Below, in pieces: positions 1-8,629 of a DNA stretch of 64,000 nt. The number at the start of each line of letters is the position of its first letter. Within the stretch, counting starts at the first letter, position 1. Source of the DNA: Gammaproteobacteria bacterium (GTDB taxonomy: Bacteria > Pseudomonadota > Gammaproteobacteria > Steroidobacterales > Steroidobacteraceae); the NCBI GenBank assembly GCA_028293765.1, contig JAQGOG010000037.1, forward strand, positions 1-64,000, written 5' to 3'. The notes under the pieces were generated by a model that was not told the DNA's origin, searched no databases, and was given only the letters and a program-made list of their open reading frames with translations. The translations under genes were made by a program, and so were the position numbers.

Positions 1-152
1 CCAGGCAGGCAAATAGAACGGCTGCGCGGATTCCCATCGAGGTCAGGCCCTAAGGAGCGATTCGAGGCGGCAAGCCTACTACGCCGGCCGCCTCCTGCCA
101 CGGCGGCCGTGACGTGACGGGCGTCCGGTTCCGGTGCCGGACTCCCCGATAA

Positions 153-773
153 GTGCGCCTTCCGCTTGGGCTCGAGCTTGCGGTTCGGACACCGGAGTCG
201 GTTCTGTACCTGGGACGACCCTGCTACTTCGGTCTCATCCGGGACGGCTGCGCCGAAAAGGTGTGGACTTCCGAGCGCTATTCCGCCGCGGTCGTCGCGA
301 GCATGGTGGCCGCTACCAAGGCGTACGTTGTTGCACATAACTTCCGGCGTGTGCTGATTGTCGGCTACAGCGGCGGGGGAACGCTTGCGGTCCTCATGGC
401 GTCGCAGTTGTCTTCGAGCGCGCCAGTGAATTCACTTGCGGGGCAGGATATGCCGCGAGTGGTCGGCGTGGTAACTATCGCGGGCAATCTGGATCCGGAT
501 GCCTGGACGCGCATGCACGACTACCTGCCGCTCACGGGCAGTCTCAACCCGGCGCTGGCTTCGCTGCCGCCGAAGAGCCTGCGCGAGTGGCACCTGATTG
601 GCGAGCGCGACACAAATGTGCCGTACGCCGCCGCGCAGGAGTATCTCCAACGTGTGGCTCCTGATCGCATCTGGCGGTATGCAAGCTTCGATCACGCGTG
701 CTGTTGGGTTCGCGAGTGGCCGACTGCATTCGCGCAAATTCGCGCGGAGCTGGATGACGCAAAAGTCAACTGA
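153..773 (+). pseudogene. alpha/beta hydrolase, 5' end damaged
   Basis: The reading frame opens at GTG 153 directly after a TAA and encodes 206 residues. The sequence shows a serine nucleophile elbow GYSGGG (Ser73), an acid site in GERDTNVP (Asp153) and a histidine in FDHACC (His181), the order expected for an alpha/beta hydrolase catalytic triad. The family normally has 100 or more further residues before the stretch LGLELAVRTPESVLYLGRP. Just upstream, another frame (about 134-168) reads DSPISAP, which would join to LGLELA if one base near 167-170 were removed, so I infer a frameshift at the 5' end. The substrate is unknown. No co-directional operon partner is evident; rdgC follows about 100 bp later. 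Confidence 0.5.
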
Positions 774-875
774 TTATGCGGCAGCGTCGGCCATCTCCCG
801 GCGGCACCGGATTTTCGCGCACCGGGCCGCGTGCCCGGCGATATACTGCGCGACTTTTTCCGCCGGGCCTAATCC

Positions 876-1796
876 ATGTGGTTCAAGAATCTCTCCCTCT
901 ATAGATTGCCCGCGGACTGGAACGTCTCCGCCGCCGAGCTCGAAGAAAAGCTCGCTCACCGCACGCTGCAGCCCTGCAGTCCGCTGGAAATGCTGAGCCG
1001 TGGCTGGGTCGCGCCATCGAGCACCGGACGGATGCTGCACACGGTGAATGGGCAGCACCTGATCGCGCTCGGCGTGGATCAGAAACTGCTGCCGTCGTCA
1101 ATCATCCGGCAGGAAGCTCAGAAGCGCGCGGAGGTGCTCGCCGATAGCCAGGGGTTTCCGGTCGGACGGCGACAGATGCGCGATCTGAAGATGCGTGTCG
1201 GCGAGGAACTGCGCGCCCGTGCGCTCACGCGACGCCGTATGACGCGCGCCTGGATCGACCCGGTGAACGGGTGGTTCATAGTCGACGCCGGGAGCGCGGG
1301 CAAGGCCGAGGAGCTCGTCGAAGCCTTGCGTGACCTGCTGGGCAGCTTCGCTGTGCAATTCGTGGAGACGCAGCGTACGCCGCATACCTCCATGGCCGCG
1401 TGGTTGACGCACGGAGATGCGCCAGCACCTTTCGGCATCGACCAGGATCTCGAGCTGCAGACTGCCGATCCGACGAAGGCCACCGTGCGCTACGTGCGGC
1501 ACGCCCTGGATGGAAAGGAAATCAAGGCACATCTCGCCGGGGGCAAATATCCGACGCGGCTCGGCTTGACGTGGAACGGCCGCATTTCATTCGTGCTCAC
1601 GGAAAAATTGCAGGTCAAGCGCGTCGAGTTCCTCGACATGACGAAGGACACCGCGGACGGCGGCGAGCTGGACAAGGCCGAGCAATTCGACGTCGACTTC
1701 GCGGTGATGGCCGGTGAGCTCGCGAAACTGCTCGACGATCTCGTGCAGGTCCTCGGCAGCGAAGTGGGGCGGCAGGAGACCGCCGCGGCGGCGTAA
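876..1796 (+). CDS. rdgC: recombination-associated protein RdgC
   Basis: The 306-residue product begins MWFKNLSLYRL and has the full length and sequence character of RdgC, a nucleoid-associated DNA-binding protein of beta- and gammaproteobacteria. RdgC forms a ring-shaped dimer on double-stranded DNA and restrains RecA-dependent recombination. Recognisable stretches include the N-terminal FKNL segment, LHTVNGQHLIALG, the basic run around VGEELRARALTRRRMTRAW, and the C-terminal VKRVEFLDM segment. No strong Shine-Dalgarno precedes the ATG. It stands alone, with a terminator-like hairpin just after the stop and a convergent aminotransferase gene beyond. Its presence is one reason for placing the organism in the Beta/Gammaproteobacteria. 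Confidence 0.93.
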   Translation: MWFKNLSLYRLPADWNVSAAELEEKLAHRTLQPCSPLEMLSRGWVAPSSTGRMLHTVNGQHLIALGVDQKLLPSSIIRQEAQKRAEVLADSQGFPVGRRQMRDLKMRVGEELRARALTRRRMTRAWIDPVNGWFIVDAGSAGKAEELVEALRDLLGSFAVQFVETQRTPHTSMAAWLTHGDAPAPFGIDQDLELQTADPTKATVRYVRHALDGKEIKAHLAGGKYPTRLGLTWNGRISFVLTEKLQVKRVEFLDMTKDTADGGELDKAEQFDVDFAVMAGELAKLLDDLVQVLGSEVGRQETAAAA

Positions 1797-1821
1797 CCAC
1801 GCCGCTGTCGGGCGTGTCTTT
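1797..1821 (+). terminator. hairpin plus short T tract after rdgC
   Basis: CACGCC (1798-1803) and GGCGTG (1811-1816) can form a six-pair stem with a seven-base loop, followed by TCTTT (1817-1821). It lies directly behind the rdgC stop and between convergent genes, so it fits a weak intrinsic terminator. Confidence 0.45.
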
Positions 1822-1830
1822 AAAGTCAGC

Positions 1831-3096
1831 TCACGCCTCGGCGCGAAACGAGCCCTCGAGGGCATCTATCAGGAAGTCGGCCTCGGCCCGGACCATCGTC
1901 AACGGCGGGCGGATTTTCAGGACGTTACTGTCCCTCCCGGTGGAACCGACGAGAACTCCCTGGCGGCTGAGATCGTTGATGATCCTCGTTGCCTCCTGAC
2001 GCGCCGTCAGGCGGGCGGCAGGATTTGCCGCAAGGTCTACGCCGAGGAACAGGCCGGCGCCGCGGACCTCGCGGATCCACGAGTAGCGCTGCGCGAGCTT
2101 TCGCAATCCCTGCTGCAGATACTCGCCCATCGCACGAGCGTTGGCGACGAGGTTTTCTTTCTCGATGACATGCAATACCGCCAGGGCCACTGCGCAAGAG
2201 ACGGAGTTGCCTCCAAAAGTGTTGAAGTACCGCGTATGCCTCGCAAATGCTTCGAGGAGTTCGGGGCGCGCCGCGAGAGCTGCAACCGGATGGCCGTTTC
2301 CCATGGGCTTGCCCATAGTCACGATGTCGGGAACTACGCCGTGCCGCGCGAATCCCCACATGTGATCGCCTGTGCGGCCGAAGCCAGGTTGCACTTCATC
2401 CGCGATGAAGAGACCGCCGGCGGCGCGGATGTGCGCAGCTGCTTCGGCGAGGAAGCCAGTGGGGTGGGAGACGACGCCGTCGCTCGAGAAGATCGTATCG
2501 ACGAGGAGGGCCGCTGGCTTTACGTTTGCCGCTTGCATGAGATCTATGCACTGGCGGACGCGGTCGGCGAATTTCGCCGCTCCCTCGGTACCCAGCGGAG
2601 CGGGTACCGCGTAGACCCCCGGCCCGAGAGGCGCGCCATCCTCGGGCGACATGCCTGCTATGGTGTCTGTCGCGCCGTGATAGGCATAGTCGGTGATGAT
2701 GAAACCGGTACCTCCGGTCACCGTCTTGCTTATGCGCGCCGCCAGGTCGTTGGCTTCGCTGCCGGTGCAGGTGTAGACGACGTTGCCGATATCTCGCGGC
2801 ATCGTCGCGAGTAGCTTTTCGGCCAGCTCCAGAGGCTGTTCCGCGAGGTATCTCGTGTGGGTATTGAGTGTGCGCGCCTGCCGCGCCAATTCCTCTACTA
2901 CGTGAGGATGACAATGCCCGACGACGGGAACATTGTTATAGGCGTCGAGGTACCGGCGCCCTTCGGCATCGTACATCCAGACACCCTCGGCTCGCACGAT
3001 GTGCAGCGGCTCGTCATAAAAGAGCGTGTACGTCGGGCCAAGGGCGCGAGCGCGACGTGACAGCAGGTCCGTCGTGTCTGTTTCGGTATCCGTCAC
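1831..3096 (-). CDS. class III aminotransferase / amino-phosphate phospholyase-like PLP enzyme
   Basis: The 421-residue protein is a fold-type I PLP enzyme of the class III aminotransferase family. YNNVPVVGHCHPHV near residues 53-66, the TGSEAND phosphate-binding segment (111-117), FIADEVQPGFGRTG (230-243) and the Schiff-base lysine in MGKPMGNGHP (Lys263) are all present. The N-terminal pattern, especially YDEPLHIVRAEGVWMYDAEGRRYLDAYNN, is closer to the AGXT2-like phospholyases (ethanolamine-phosphate and phosphohydroxylysine phospho-lyases) than to acetylornithine transaminases. That would make it a lyase releasing ammonia and phosphate rather than a true transaminase. A kinase of the hydroxylysine kinase family lies at 8.6-9.7 kb and could supply its substrate. 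The listed start is GTG without a clear ribosome binding site, so the exact N-terminus is uncertain. Confidence 0.85.
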   Translation of the reverse strand: MTDTETDTTDLLSRRARALGPTYTLFYDEPLHIVRAEGVWMYDAEGRRYLDAYNNVPVVGHCHPHVVEELARQARTLNTHTRYLAEQPLELAEKLLATMPRDIGNVVYTCTGSEANDLAARISKTVTGGTGFIITDYAYHGATDTIAGMSPEDGAPLGPGVYAVPAPLGTEGAAKFADRVRQCIDLMQAANVKPAALLVDTIFSSDGVVSHPTGFLAEAAAHIRAAGGLFIADEVQPGFGRTGDHMWGFARHGVVPDIVTMGKPMGNGHPVAALAARPELLEAFARHTRYFNTFGGNSVSCAVALAVLHVIEKENLVANARAMGEYLQQGLRKLAQRYSWIREVRGAGLFLGVDLAANPAARLTARQEATRIINDLSRQGVLVGSTGRDSNVLKIRPPLTMVRAEADFLIDALEGSFRAEA

Positions 3097-3157
3097 AAAG
3101 CGATGTCCCTCAGCGGCATGGCCGCATGATAGACGATCGCCGGATCACTGTCCGCTT

Positions 3158-3574
3158 CTACGGTGGCGCGAGCACCCGGCTCGAAGCCGCATCGCCCAGA
3201 TCGCTATTGCCTGTGGCAAAGCCGTTCTTTTGCAGGATGTAGGCGGTGATCGCCCAGAGCTGATCCGGCGGCACGGAGCCGGGATTCACGGCCGGCATCT
3301 TCGTGTGCTCGAACGTATACAACTGCGCGAGCGGTTTGTTGCCCCAGGTCGCCAGAAAGGTCGGGCCGATGAGGGCGGGGCCGGCGGCGCCCTTGAGGTC
3401 CGGGCGATGGCATTGCGCGCACGTGTTGTTGAAGAGCTGATGCCCGCGGGTCGCCTGCGCTTGCGTGAACCAGCCGTCAGTGGCTGCGGCGGGTTGTACG
3501 GCCATCACGAGACATCCAATCCCGGCTGCCGCCGTGAGTCTGACGAGTCGGGTAGCGGAACAGTTGCTCAGCAT
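3158..3574 (-). CDS. monoheme c-type cytochrome
   Basis: A 138-residue secreted cytochrome c. The ATG at 3574 is chosen because AAGGAGGAGG stands immediately upstream and because it opens a signal peptide ending in VQPAAA. One heme-attachment motif, CAQCH, follows, with a Met ligand candidate in HTKMPAVNPGSV. The layout is that of a small class I cytochrome that passes electrons in the periplasm. The gene lies downstream of and in the same direction as the FdhF/YdeP-like gene, but a palindromic operator about 95 bp upstream and a 117 bp gap suggest its own promoter. The electron donor is unknown; the adjacent molybdoenzyme is predicted cytoplasmic, so direct coupling is not certain. Confidence 0.85.
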   Translation of the reverse strand: MLSNCSATRLVRLTAAAGIGCLVMAVQPAAATDGWFTQAQATRGHQLFNNTCAQCHRPDLKGAAGPALIGPTFLATWGNKPLAQLYTFEHTKMPAVNPGSVPPDQLWAITAYILQKNGFATGNSDLGDAASSRVLAPP

Positions 3575-3668
3575 CGGCCTCCTCCTTGCCGGCGACAGCG
3601 CGCGGCTCTTGTTGTAAGAACTGTGGCTCGCCGGGATTGCCCCGGTATTTCCGGACTGAAACACTCGG

Positions 3669-3682
3669 GTTTCAACTGAAAC
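3669..3682. promoter_or_regulatory. RTTWCA-NN-TGAAAY operator, site 1
   Basis: GTTTCAACTGAAAC is a perfect GTTTCA/TGAAAC inverted repeat with a 2 bp centre, 95 bp ahead of the cytochrome c start and just behind the molybdoenzyme stop. A further half-site, CTGAAAC, occurs 20 bp away. It is one of eight intergenic occurrences in this window. Confidence 0.6.
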
Positions 3683-3691
3683 GGCGGGCCC

Positions 3692-6037
3692 TCAGCCGCT
3701 CGCGGGGCCGACTTCCTGCGTAGTGATGAACACCGGAATGGATTTGGCTGCCGGAGTTTTGCTCTTGGGATCGTGGTGGGCCAACGGCAGCAGGGGATTG
3801 GTTTCGGGAAAGTAGGCGGCAACGCAGCCGCCGGGGATGTCGTACGGATGTGCCGTGAAGTCGCGCAGCACCCGCCTGCGACCGTCGCCGGCAACAGCCT
3901 CTATCTCAACTCGCGTTTCGGGGGCGATCCCTCGCCGCCTCATATCCGCCGCGTTCATGAACACGACCCTGCGTCCCCCGAACACGCCCCGATAACGGTC
4001 GTTGAGCGAGTAGACCGTGGTGTTGTACTGATCGTGGCTGCGGATCGTCGCCAGCCGCAGAAGCATCGAGTCCGGGGGCGATGCCGCCTCTCCCAGTGAA
4101 GCCGCGACGATGAACTGAGCGCGGCCGCTCGGTGTATGCCATTTTCGCGCGCGCGCCGGGTTGGGGAGCTGGAAACCGCCGGGTTGACGGATCCGCCGGT
4201 TGAAGTCGTGGAAGAGATCGGGAAACACGTCTTCGATACTTTCGCGGATGACGTCGTAGTCCTCCTCGAAATCCGACCAGCCGATGTCGCCCTGCGTCAG
4301 GGTGGCCCGCGCCATGCCGCAGACGATGGCTACTTCGGATTTCAAGCTGCCTCGCGGGGCCTCTACGAGGCCAGTGGAGGCGTGCACCATCGACATGCTG
4401 TCCTCGACCGTGATGGACTGGCGGCCGCCCTTTTGGATGTCAATGTCGCTTCTGGCGAGGCACGGGAGGATGAGCGACAGTTGGCCATGCACCAGATGGC
4501 CGCGATTGAGCTTCGTAGTGATTCCGACCGTGAGCCGCAGCCGGCGCATGGCTGCTTCGACCACGGGCTTGTCCGGGACCGCCGCGACGAAGTTGCCACC
4601 CAGCCCGATGAACACTTTCGCGCGCCCGTCGATCATCGCCTGCACGGCGTCGATCACCGCGTGCCCGGGCTCACGTGGCGGCTCGAAAGCGAACACTTCG
4701 CGCATCTGGTCGAGGAGGGCGGCCTTGGGCTTCTCGTCCACCCCCATGGTCCGATCGCCTTGCACGTTCGAGTGACCGCGCACGGGGCAAATGCCGGCGC
4801 CCGGCTTGCCGATATTGCCGCGCATCAGCAGCAGATTAACGAGCTGCTGAACGTTCTGCGCGCCGTGGCGATGCTGAGTAATACCCATCCCGTAGGCGAC
4901 GATGACCGCTTTAGCGCGCATGTAGATGGCCGCAATGCGCTCTATCTGCTCCCGTGAGACTCCCGAAGTAAGCAGAATGTCGTGCCACTGTGTGCGTCGC
5001 AGATCGTGGGCGAGCTCGTGGCATCCCTGCGTGTGCTCCTTGATGAATTCGACATCCAGCACTGGTTCGCGACCGCCGTGAGTGGCCCGCGTGTGTGCCT
5101 CGAGCACGCACTTCATGATTCCCTTGAGCACCGCGAGGTCACCGCCGATGCGAACCTGGCAATATTCGCTGGCAATCGATGTGGAGCTCAGCGTCGCCAT
5201 CTCGATGGGGCTCTGAGGCGCGGCGAAACGCTCGAGCGCGCGCTCGCGCAGTGGATTTATGGCTACGATCGGCACACCACGGCGCGACGCATTGCGCAGC
5301 TCAGTCATCATCCGCGGACTGTTAGTGCCCGGGTTCTGGCCGATTACGAAGATTGCATCGGCGAGCGCGAAGTCGTCCAGCGTCACGGTGCCTTTGCCGA
5401 CCCCGAGGCTCTCGGGCAGGGCTACACTCGTTGCCTCGTGGCACATGTTCGAGCAGTCGGGAAAATTGTTGGTGCCGAAACGGCGCGCGAACAACTGGTA
5501 AAGAAAGGCCGCCTCGTTCGACGTGCGCCCGGAGGTGTAGAACTCGGCTTCGTTCGGATCGTCCAGAGCCCGGAGCTGGGTGCCGATCAGGGCGAACGCG
5601 TCGTCCCAACTCACGGGGACATAGCGATCGCTGCGAGGGTCGTAGCGCAGCGGCTCAGTGAGCCGGCCTTGCTCCTCGAGCCAGTAGTCGCTTCTGGATT
5701 CCAGTTCGCTCACGGTGTGGGTCGCGAACAGCTCGCGTGTGACGCGGCGTCGGGTGAGCTCGGCGGCAACCGCCTTGGCGCCGTTCTCGCAGAATTCGAA
5801 CGAGCTCGTGTGCCGCGGATCGGGCCAGGCGCAACCGGGGCAATCAAAGCCGTGCGGCTGATTCATCGCGAGCAGCGGCTTCGAGCCTTTGAGCCCGAGA
5901 CTCTGCTCACGCAGAGCGTGCGCCACGGCCTGTAAGGCGCCCCAGCCGCCGGCCGGAGCGTCATACGGCTCAAAAAGAGGTTCCTGCGGCGACTCGGTAG
6001 CTGGGATCTCGTCCTGGGGATTACTTCTGGCGTTCAT
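3692..6037 (-). CDS. FdhF/YdeP-family molybdopterin oxidoreductase
   Basis: The 781-residue product belongs to the formate-dehydrogenase-like branch of the DMSO reductase superfamily typified by E. coli YdeP. CPGCAWP near residue 65 replaces the four-cysteine Fe-S motif of true formate dehydrogenases. VPVSWDDAFALIG, FYTSGRTSNEAAF, the IGQNPGTNSPRMM region, and VIVAYGMGITQHRHG followed by GNIGKPGAGICPVRGHSNVQGDRTMG mark the bis-MGD-binding domains. No twin-arginine signal is present, so it should be cytoplasmic. YdeP has been linked to acid resistance in E. coli, but the substrate of the family is not settled. I take ATG 6037; an upstream ATG at 6082 in frame is also possible. The gene is divergent from an MFS exporter, with two operator palindromes between them. 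Confidence 0.85.
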   Translation of the reverse strand: MNARSNPQDEIPATESPQEPLFEPYDAPAGGWGALQAVAHALREQSLGLKGSKPLLAMNQPHGFDCPGCAWPDPRHTSSFEFCENGAKAVAAELTRRRVTRELFATHTVSELESRSDYWLEEQGRLTEPLRYDPRSDRYVPVSWDDAFALIGTQLRALDDPNEAEFYTSGRTSNEAAFLYQLFARRFGTNNFPDCSNMCHEATSVALPESLGVGKGTVTLDDFALADAIFVIGQNPGTNSPRMMTELRNASRRGVPIVAINPLRERALERFAAPQSPIEMATLSSTSIASEYCQVRIGGDLAVLKGIMKCVLEAHTRATHGGREPVLDVEFIKEHTQGCHELAHDLRRTQWHDILLTSGVSREQIERIAAIYMRAKAVIVAYGMGITQHRHGAQNVQQLVNLLLMRGNIGKPGAGICPVRGHSNVQGDRTMGVDEKPKAALLDQMREVFAFEPPREPGHAVIDAVQAMIDGRAKVFIGLGGNFVAAVPDKPVVEAAMRRLRLTVGITTKLNRGHLVHGQLSLILPCLARSDIDIQKGGRQSITVEDSMSMVHASTGLVEAPRGSLKSEVAIVCGMARATLTQGDIGWSDFEEDYDVIRESIEDVFPDLFHDFNRRIRQPGGFQLPNPARARKWHTPSGRAQFIVAASLGEAASPPDSMLLRLATIRSHDQYNTTVYSLNDRYRGVFGGRRVVFMNAADMRRRGIAPETRVEIEAVAGDGRRRVLRDFTAHPYDIPGGCVAAYFPETNPLLPLAHHDPKSKTPAAKSIPVFITTQEVGPASG

Positions 6038-6125
6038 AGTATTACGGCGGCGACTGTCGTACTTCAGCAGTGCGGCAAGCATTGAAAAGGACTGTTACCG
6101 GCCGATTGCGCCGACGCCGCGCAGT

Positions 6126-6139
6126 GTTACGGGTGAAAT
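6126..6139. promoter_or_regulatory. RTTWCA-NN-TGAAAY operator, site 2a
   Basis: GTTACGGGTGAAAT matches the shared palindrome in its right half and four of six left-half positions. It lies between the divergent molybdoenzyme and MFS genes, with its centre 41 bp (about four helical turns) from site 2b. Confidence 0.5.
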
Positions 6140-6166
6140 GGAAGTGGCGCCGGCGGCCTGCCGCGC

Positions 6167-6180
6167 ATTTCAAGTGAAAC
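6167..6180. promoter_or_regulatory. RTTWCA-NN-TGAAAY operator, site 2b
   Basis: ATTTCAAGTGAAAC is a near-perfect copy, 58 bp ahead of the MFS start at 6238 and 130 bp ahead of the divergent molybdoenzyme start. Confidence 0.6.
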
Positions 6181-6237
6181 GCGCGCCGCCATGCGCGGAA
6201 ATGTCTCCGCAATACCCACCCCGCAATCTGGCTCTCT

Positions 6238-7467
6238 ATGAGTTCAATTCCTGATATCGAATCGTGGTCCGCACCGCCGCCGGCGCCTGGCAGCGAGGCG
6301 TCACACAGCGGTCTCAGTCGCACGCAGGTAGCCATCTTCGCAACCGCATGCGGCCTTGCAGTCGCGAATATCTACTACTCTCAGCCGCTGCTCGGCCTCA
6401 TCGCGCCAGCCCTGGGGTTGCGCCCGGGGCTTGCCGGCCTCATCGTGGCGCTGACGCAGCTCGGTTACGGTGCGGGCCTGTTGTTTCTGGTGCCCCTGAG
6501 CGATGTGATCGAGAACCGCCGTCTCGTGATCTGGGCGCTCGGCGCAGTTGTGCTCGGTCTGTTTGGCATTGCGCTGTCCGACTCGGCTGTGACTTTCATG
6601 GCCGCATCGTTCGTCGTCGGCGTGTCTGCCGTCGCGACGCAGATTCTCGTGCCATTCGCCTCCCACCTCGCTCCGGAAGAGTCGCGCGGCAAAGTAGTGG
6701 GCACCGTGATGTCCGGCCTGCTGGGCGGAATCATGCTGGCGCGGCCGTTCTCGAGCTACATCGCCGCAACTTTCGGCTGGCGCGCAGTGTTCTACATCTC
6801 GGCCGGCATGATGCTCGCCCTGATGCTGGCGCTGCTGCGGGCTCTGCCGGAGCGGCGACCCGCCACGAAGCTGGACTATGCGCAAATCCTGCGATCGCTT
6901 CCCGGCCTGGTCGCCCGAACGCCCCTTTTGCGGCGTCGCGCTTTCTATCAAGGCATGATGTTCGCCGGCTTCAATCTCTTCTGGACCGGCGCGCCGCTGC
7001 TGCTGGCCCGTGAATTTGACCTGGGTCATCGCAGCATTGCGCTGTTCGCACTGGCGGGCGCGGCCGGGGCACTCTCCGCGCCCGTGGCGGGACGGCTGGC
7101 CGATCGCGGTCTGGCGCGCCCTGCGACGGGATGGGCGTTAGTGTCGGCCCTGATTGCCTTCATCATTGCTGCGGCGGCAGGGTACGCGCACTCGATTGCG
7201 CTACTCGTTGTCGCGGCGTTGGTCCTCGACGCGGCGGTCCAGGTCTGTCAGGTCCTGAGCCTGCGCAGCATCTACATGCTGGCACCCGATCTGCGCGGCC
7301 GGCTCAATGGGCTGTTCATCGCTTTCGCGTTCCTCGGCGGTGCCACGGGCTCCGGGTTGGCCGCGGCCGTGTACGCGTCCCGGGGCTGGAGCACGCTCGC
7401 CAGCCTCGGTGCGCTGTTTATCTTTATCGCTCTCGCGCAGTACGCGAGCGAGCTCCGCCGCCGTTAG
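6238..7467 (+). CDS. MFS transporter, drug/metabolite exporter type
   Basis: A 409-residue inner-membrane protein with about twelve hydrophobic segments. After a polar 30-residue N-terminus, ANIYYSQPLLGLIAPALGL and LGYGAGLLFLVPLSDVIENRRLVI give the MFS loop 2-3 signature (here PLSDVIENRR in place of the usual GxxxDRxGRR). Homologues of this YnfM/YgaY-like type are proton-driven exporters, but the substrate cannot be read from sequence. The gene is divergent from the FdhF/YdeP-like gene and shares its two-operator intergenic region, so the two are probably co-regulated. No convincing ribosome binding site precedes the ATG. Confidence 0.82.
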   Translation: MSSIPDIESWSAPPPAPGSEASHSGLSRTQVAIFATACGLAVANIYYSQPLLGLIAPALGLRPGLAGLIVALTQLGYGAGLLFLVPLSDVIENRRLVIWALGAVVLGLFGIALSDSAVTFMAASFVVGVSAVATQILVPFASHLAPEESRGKVVGTVMSGLLGGIMLARPFSSYIAATFGWRAVFYISAGMMLALMLALLRALPERRPATKLDYAQILRSLPGLVARTPLLRRRAFYQGMMFAGFNLFWTGAPLLLAREFDLGHRSIALFALAGAAGALSAPVAGRLADRGLARPATGWALVSALIAFIIAAAAGYAHSIALLVVAALVLDAAVQVCQVLSLRSIYMLAPDLRGRLNGLFIAFAFLGGATGSGLAAAVYASRGWSTLASLGALFIFIALAQYASELRRR

Positions 7468-7496
7468 GAGGGGAGCTCGCATAGGCAGACACGTTG

Positions 7497-8522
7497 TCAG
7501 CCTCGCTGCAGGGGCGCCATGAACTCGGGCCCGATGGGATCCGTGATCGTCTCGCTCAGGATGCGATCGATGCCCGCCCGGGCTGTGGCGTCCAGCGACC
7601 AGCCGGCTACTCCGAGCGCTGCCTCCAGTTGCTCGGGGTGACGGCCGCCCCATAGAGCCACGCTGATGCCCTGGTCGAGCATCCAGCGGACGGCAAGCTG
7701 AATGACGCGCCGGTGGAAGCGCTCTTGCGCGAGCTGATCGAGCTGACGCACGGCTGTCAGGTACTGCGCAAAGCGGGGTGGCTGGAACTTGGGATCGAAG
7801 CGCCGCAGGTCGTCTCCCACGAAGCCGGTGTCGGCGCGCATCCGTCCGCTCAGCAAGCCGCGACACAGGGCGCCATACCCGAGAGTCACGATGTTGTTGG
7901 CCCGGCAGTAGGGGAGAATGTCCGCTTCGATGCCCCGTTCGAACAGGTTATAGGGCGGCTGCAGCACGTGCAGGGGAGCACTCTGGCGGAAGCGCTCCAT
8001 CTGCGCGACAGAGAAGTTGCTGACGCCGATGGCGCGGATCTTTCCCTGGTCGTAAAGCATGCACATCGCATCGGCCGTTTCCTCAATGGGCACGAGCGGA
8101 TCGGGCCAATGCACTTGATAGATGTCGATGTAATCGGTACGCAGCCGGCGTAGTGACTCATCGAACTCCTGCATGACGCGCTCCCTGGTCGCGTTCCGGT
8201 AGACCTTGCCGTCGTGCCATTCCAGGCCCACCTTGGTAGCAATGATTGCCTGTGAGCGCAGGCCCGCGTCCGAGACGGCTCTGCCGACGATCTCTTCGGA
8301 TACGCCAAATCCGTAGGCCGGCGCTGTATCGATCAGGTTGATTCCTTGATCCAGAGCGGCCCTGATCGTGGCGATCGATTCGGCCTCGTCCGTGCCACCC
8401 CACATCCAGCCGCCCATCGCCCAGGTTCCGAGCGCTACGCGGGCTACGCGCAGTTGTGTGGCGGGAATGTCCACTGTCTCCGTGGTGACTTCTTTTACCG
8501 TGGCCTGGCTCGACTGAGGCAT
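7497..8522 (-). CDS. aldo/keto reductase
   Basis: A 341-residue NADPH-dependent aldo/keto reductase. The TIM-barrel signatures are present: GTWAMGGWMWGG near the N-terminus, the catalytic LIDTAPAYGFGVSEEIVGRA segment (Asp and Tyr), IIATKVGLEW carrying the catalytic lysine, and YIDIYQVHWPDP carrying the histidine. IGVSNFS and LGYGALCRGLLSGRM follow in order. It probably reduces aldehydes or ketones in the cytoplasm. AGGAGAG sits just ahead of the ATG at 8522. The upstream region carries the shared palindrome together with an extended element also found ahead of the dehydrogenase at 46.7-47.6 kb, suggesting common control. Confidence 0.9.
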   Translation of the reverse strand: MPQSSQATVKEVTTETVDIPATQLRVARVALGTWAMGGWMWGGTDEAESIATIRAALDQGINLIDTAPAYGFGVSEEIVGRAVSDAGLRSQAIIATKVGLEWHDGKVYRNATRERVMQEFDESLRRLRTDYIDIYQVHWPDPLVPIEETADAMCMLYDQGKIRAIGVSNFSVAQMERFRQSAPLHVLQPPYNLFERGIEADILPYCRANNIVTLGYGALCRGLLSGRMRADTGFVGDDLRRFDPKFQPPRFAQYLTAVRQLDQLAQERFHRRVIQLAVRWMLDQGISVALWGGRHPEQLEAALGVAGWSLDATARAGIDRILSETITDPIGPEFMAPLQRG

Positions 8523-8566
8523 GACGCTCTCCTGTATGGCGGATAGCAGGAGGTTCTGCGCCGTTC

Positions 8567-8612
8567 ATTTCCCATGCGTTGCAGCAGGGCGCGCGTCCGT
8601 TACAAGTGAAAT
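8567..8612. promoter_or_regulatory. paired operator upstream of aldo/keto reductase, site 3
   Basis: GTTACAAGTGAAAT (8599-8612) matches the shared palindrome. A degenerate partner ATTTCCCATGCGTT (8567-8580) lies with its centre 32 bp away. The same pair at the same 32 bp spacing, including the linking TTGCAG, recurs at 47675-47720. It is 45-90 bp ahead of the aldo/keto reductase start. Confidence 0.6.
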
Positions 8613-8629
8613 CCGCCCTTCGCGCTCCG

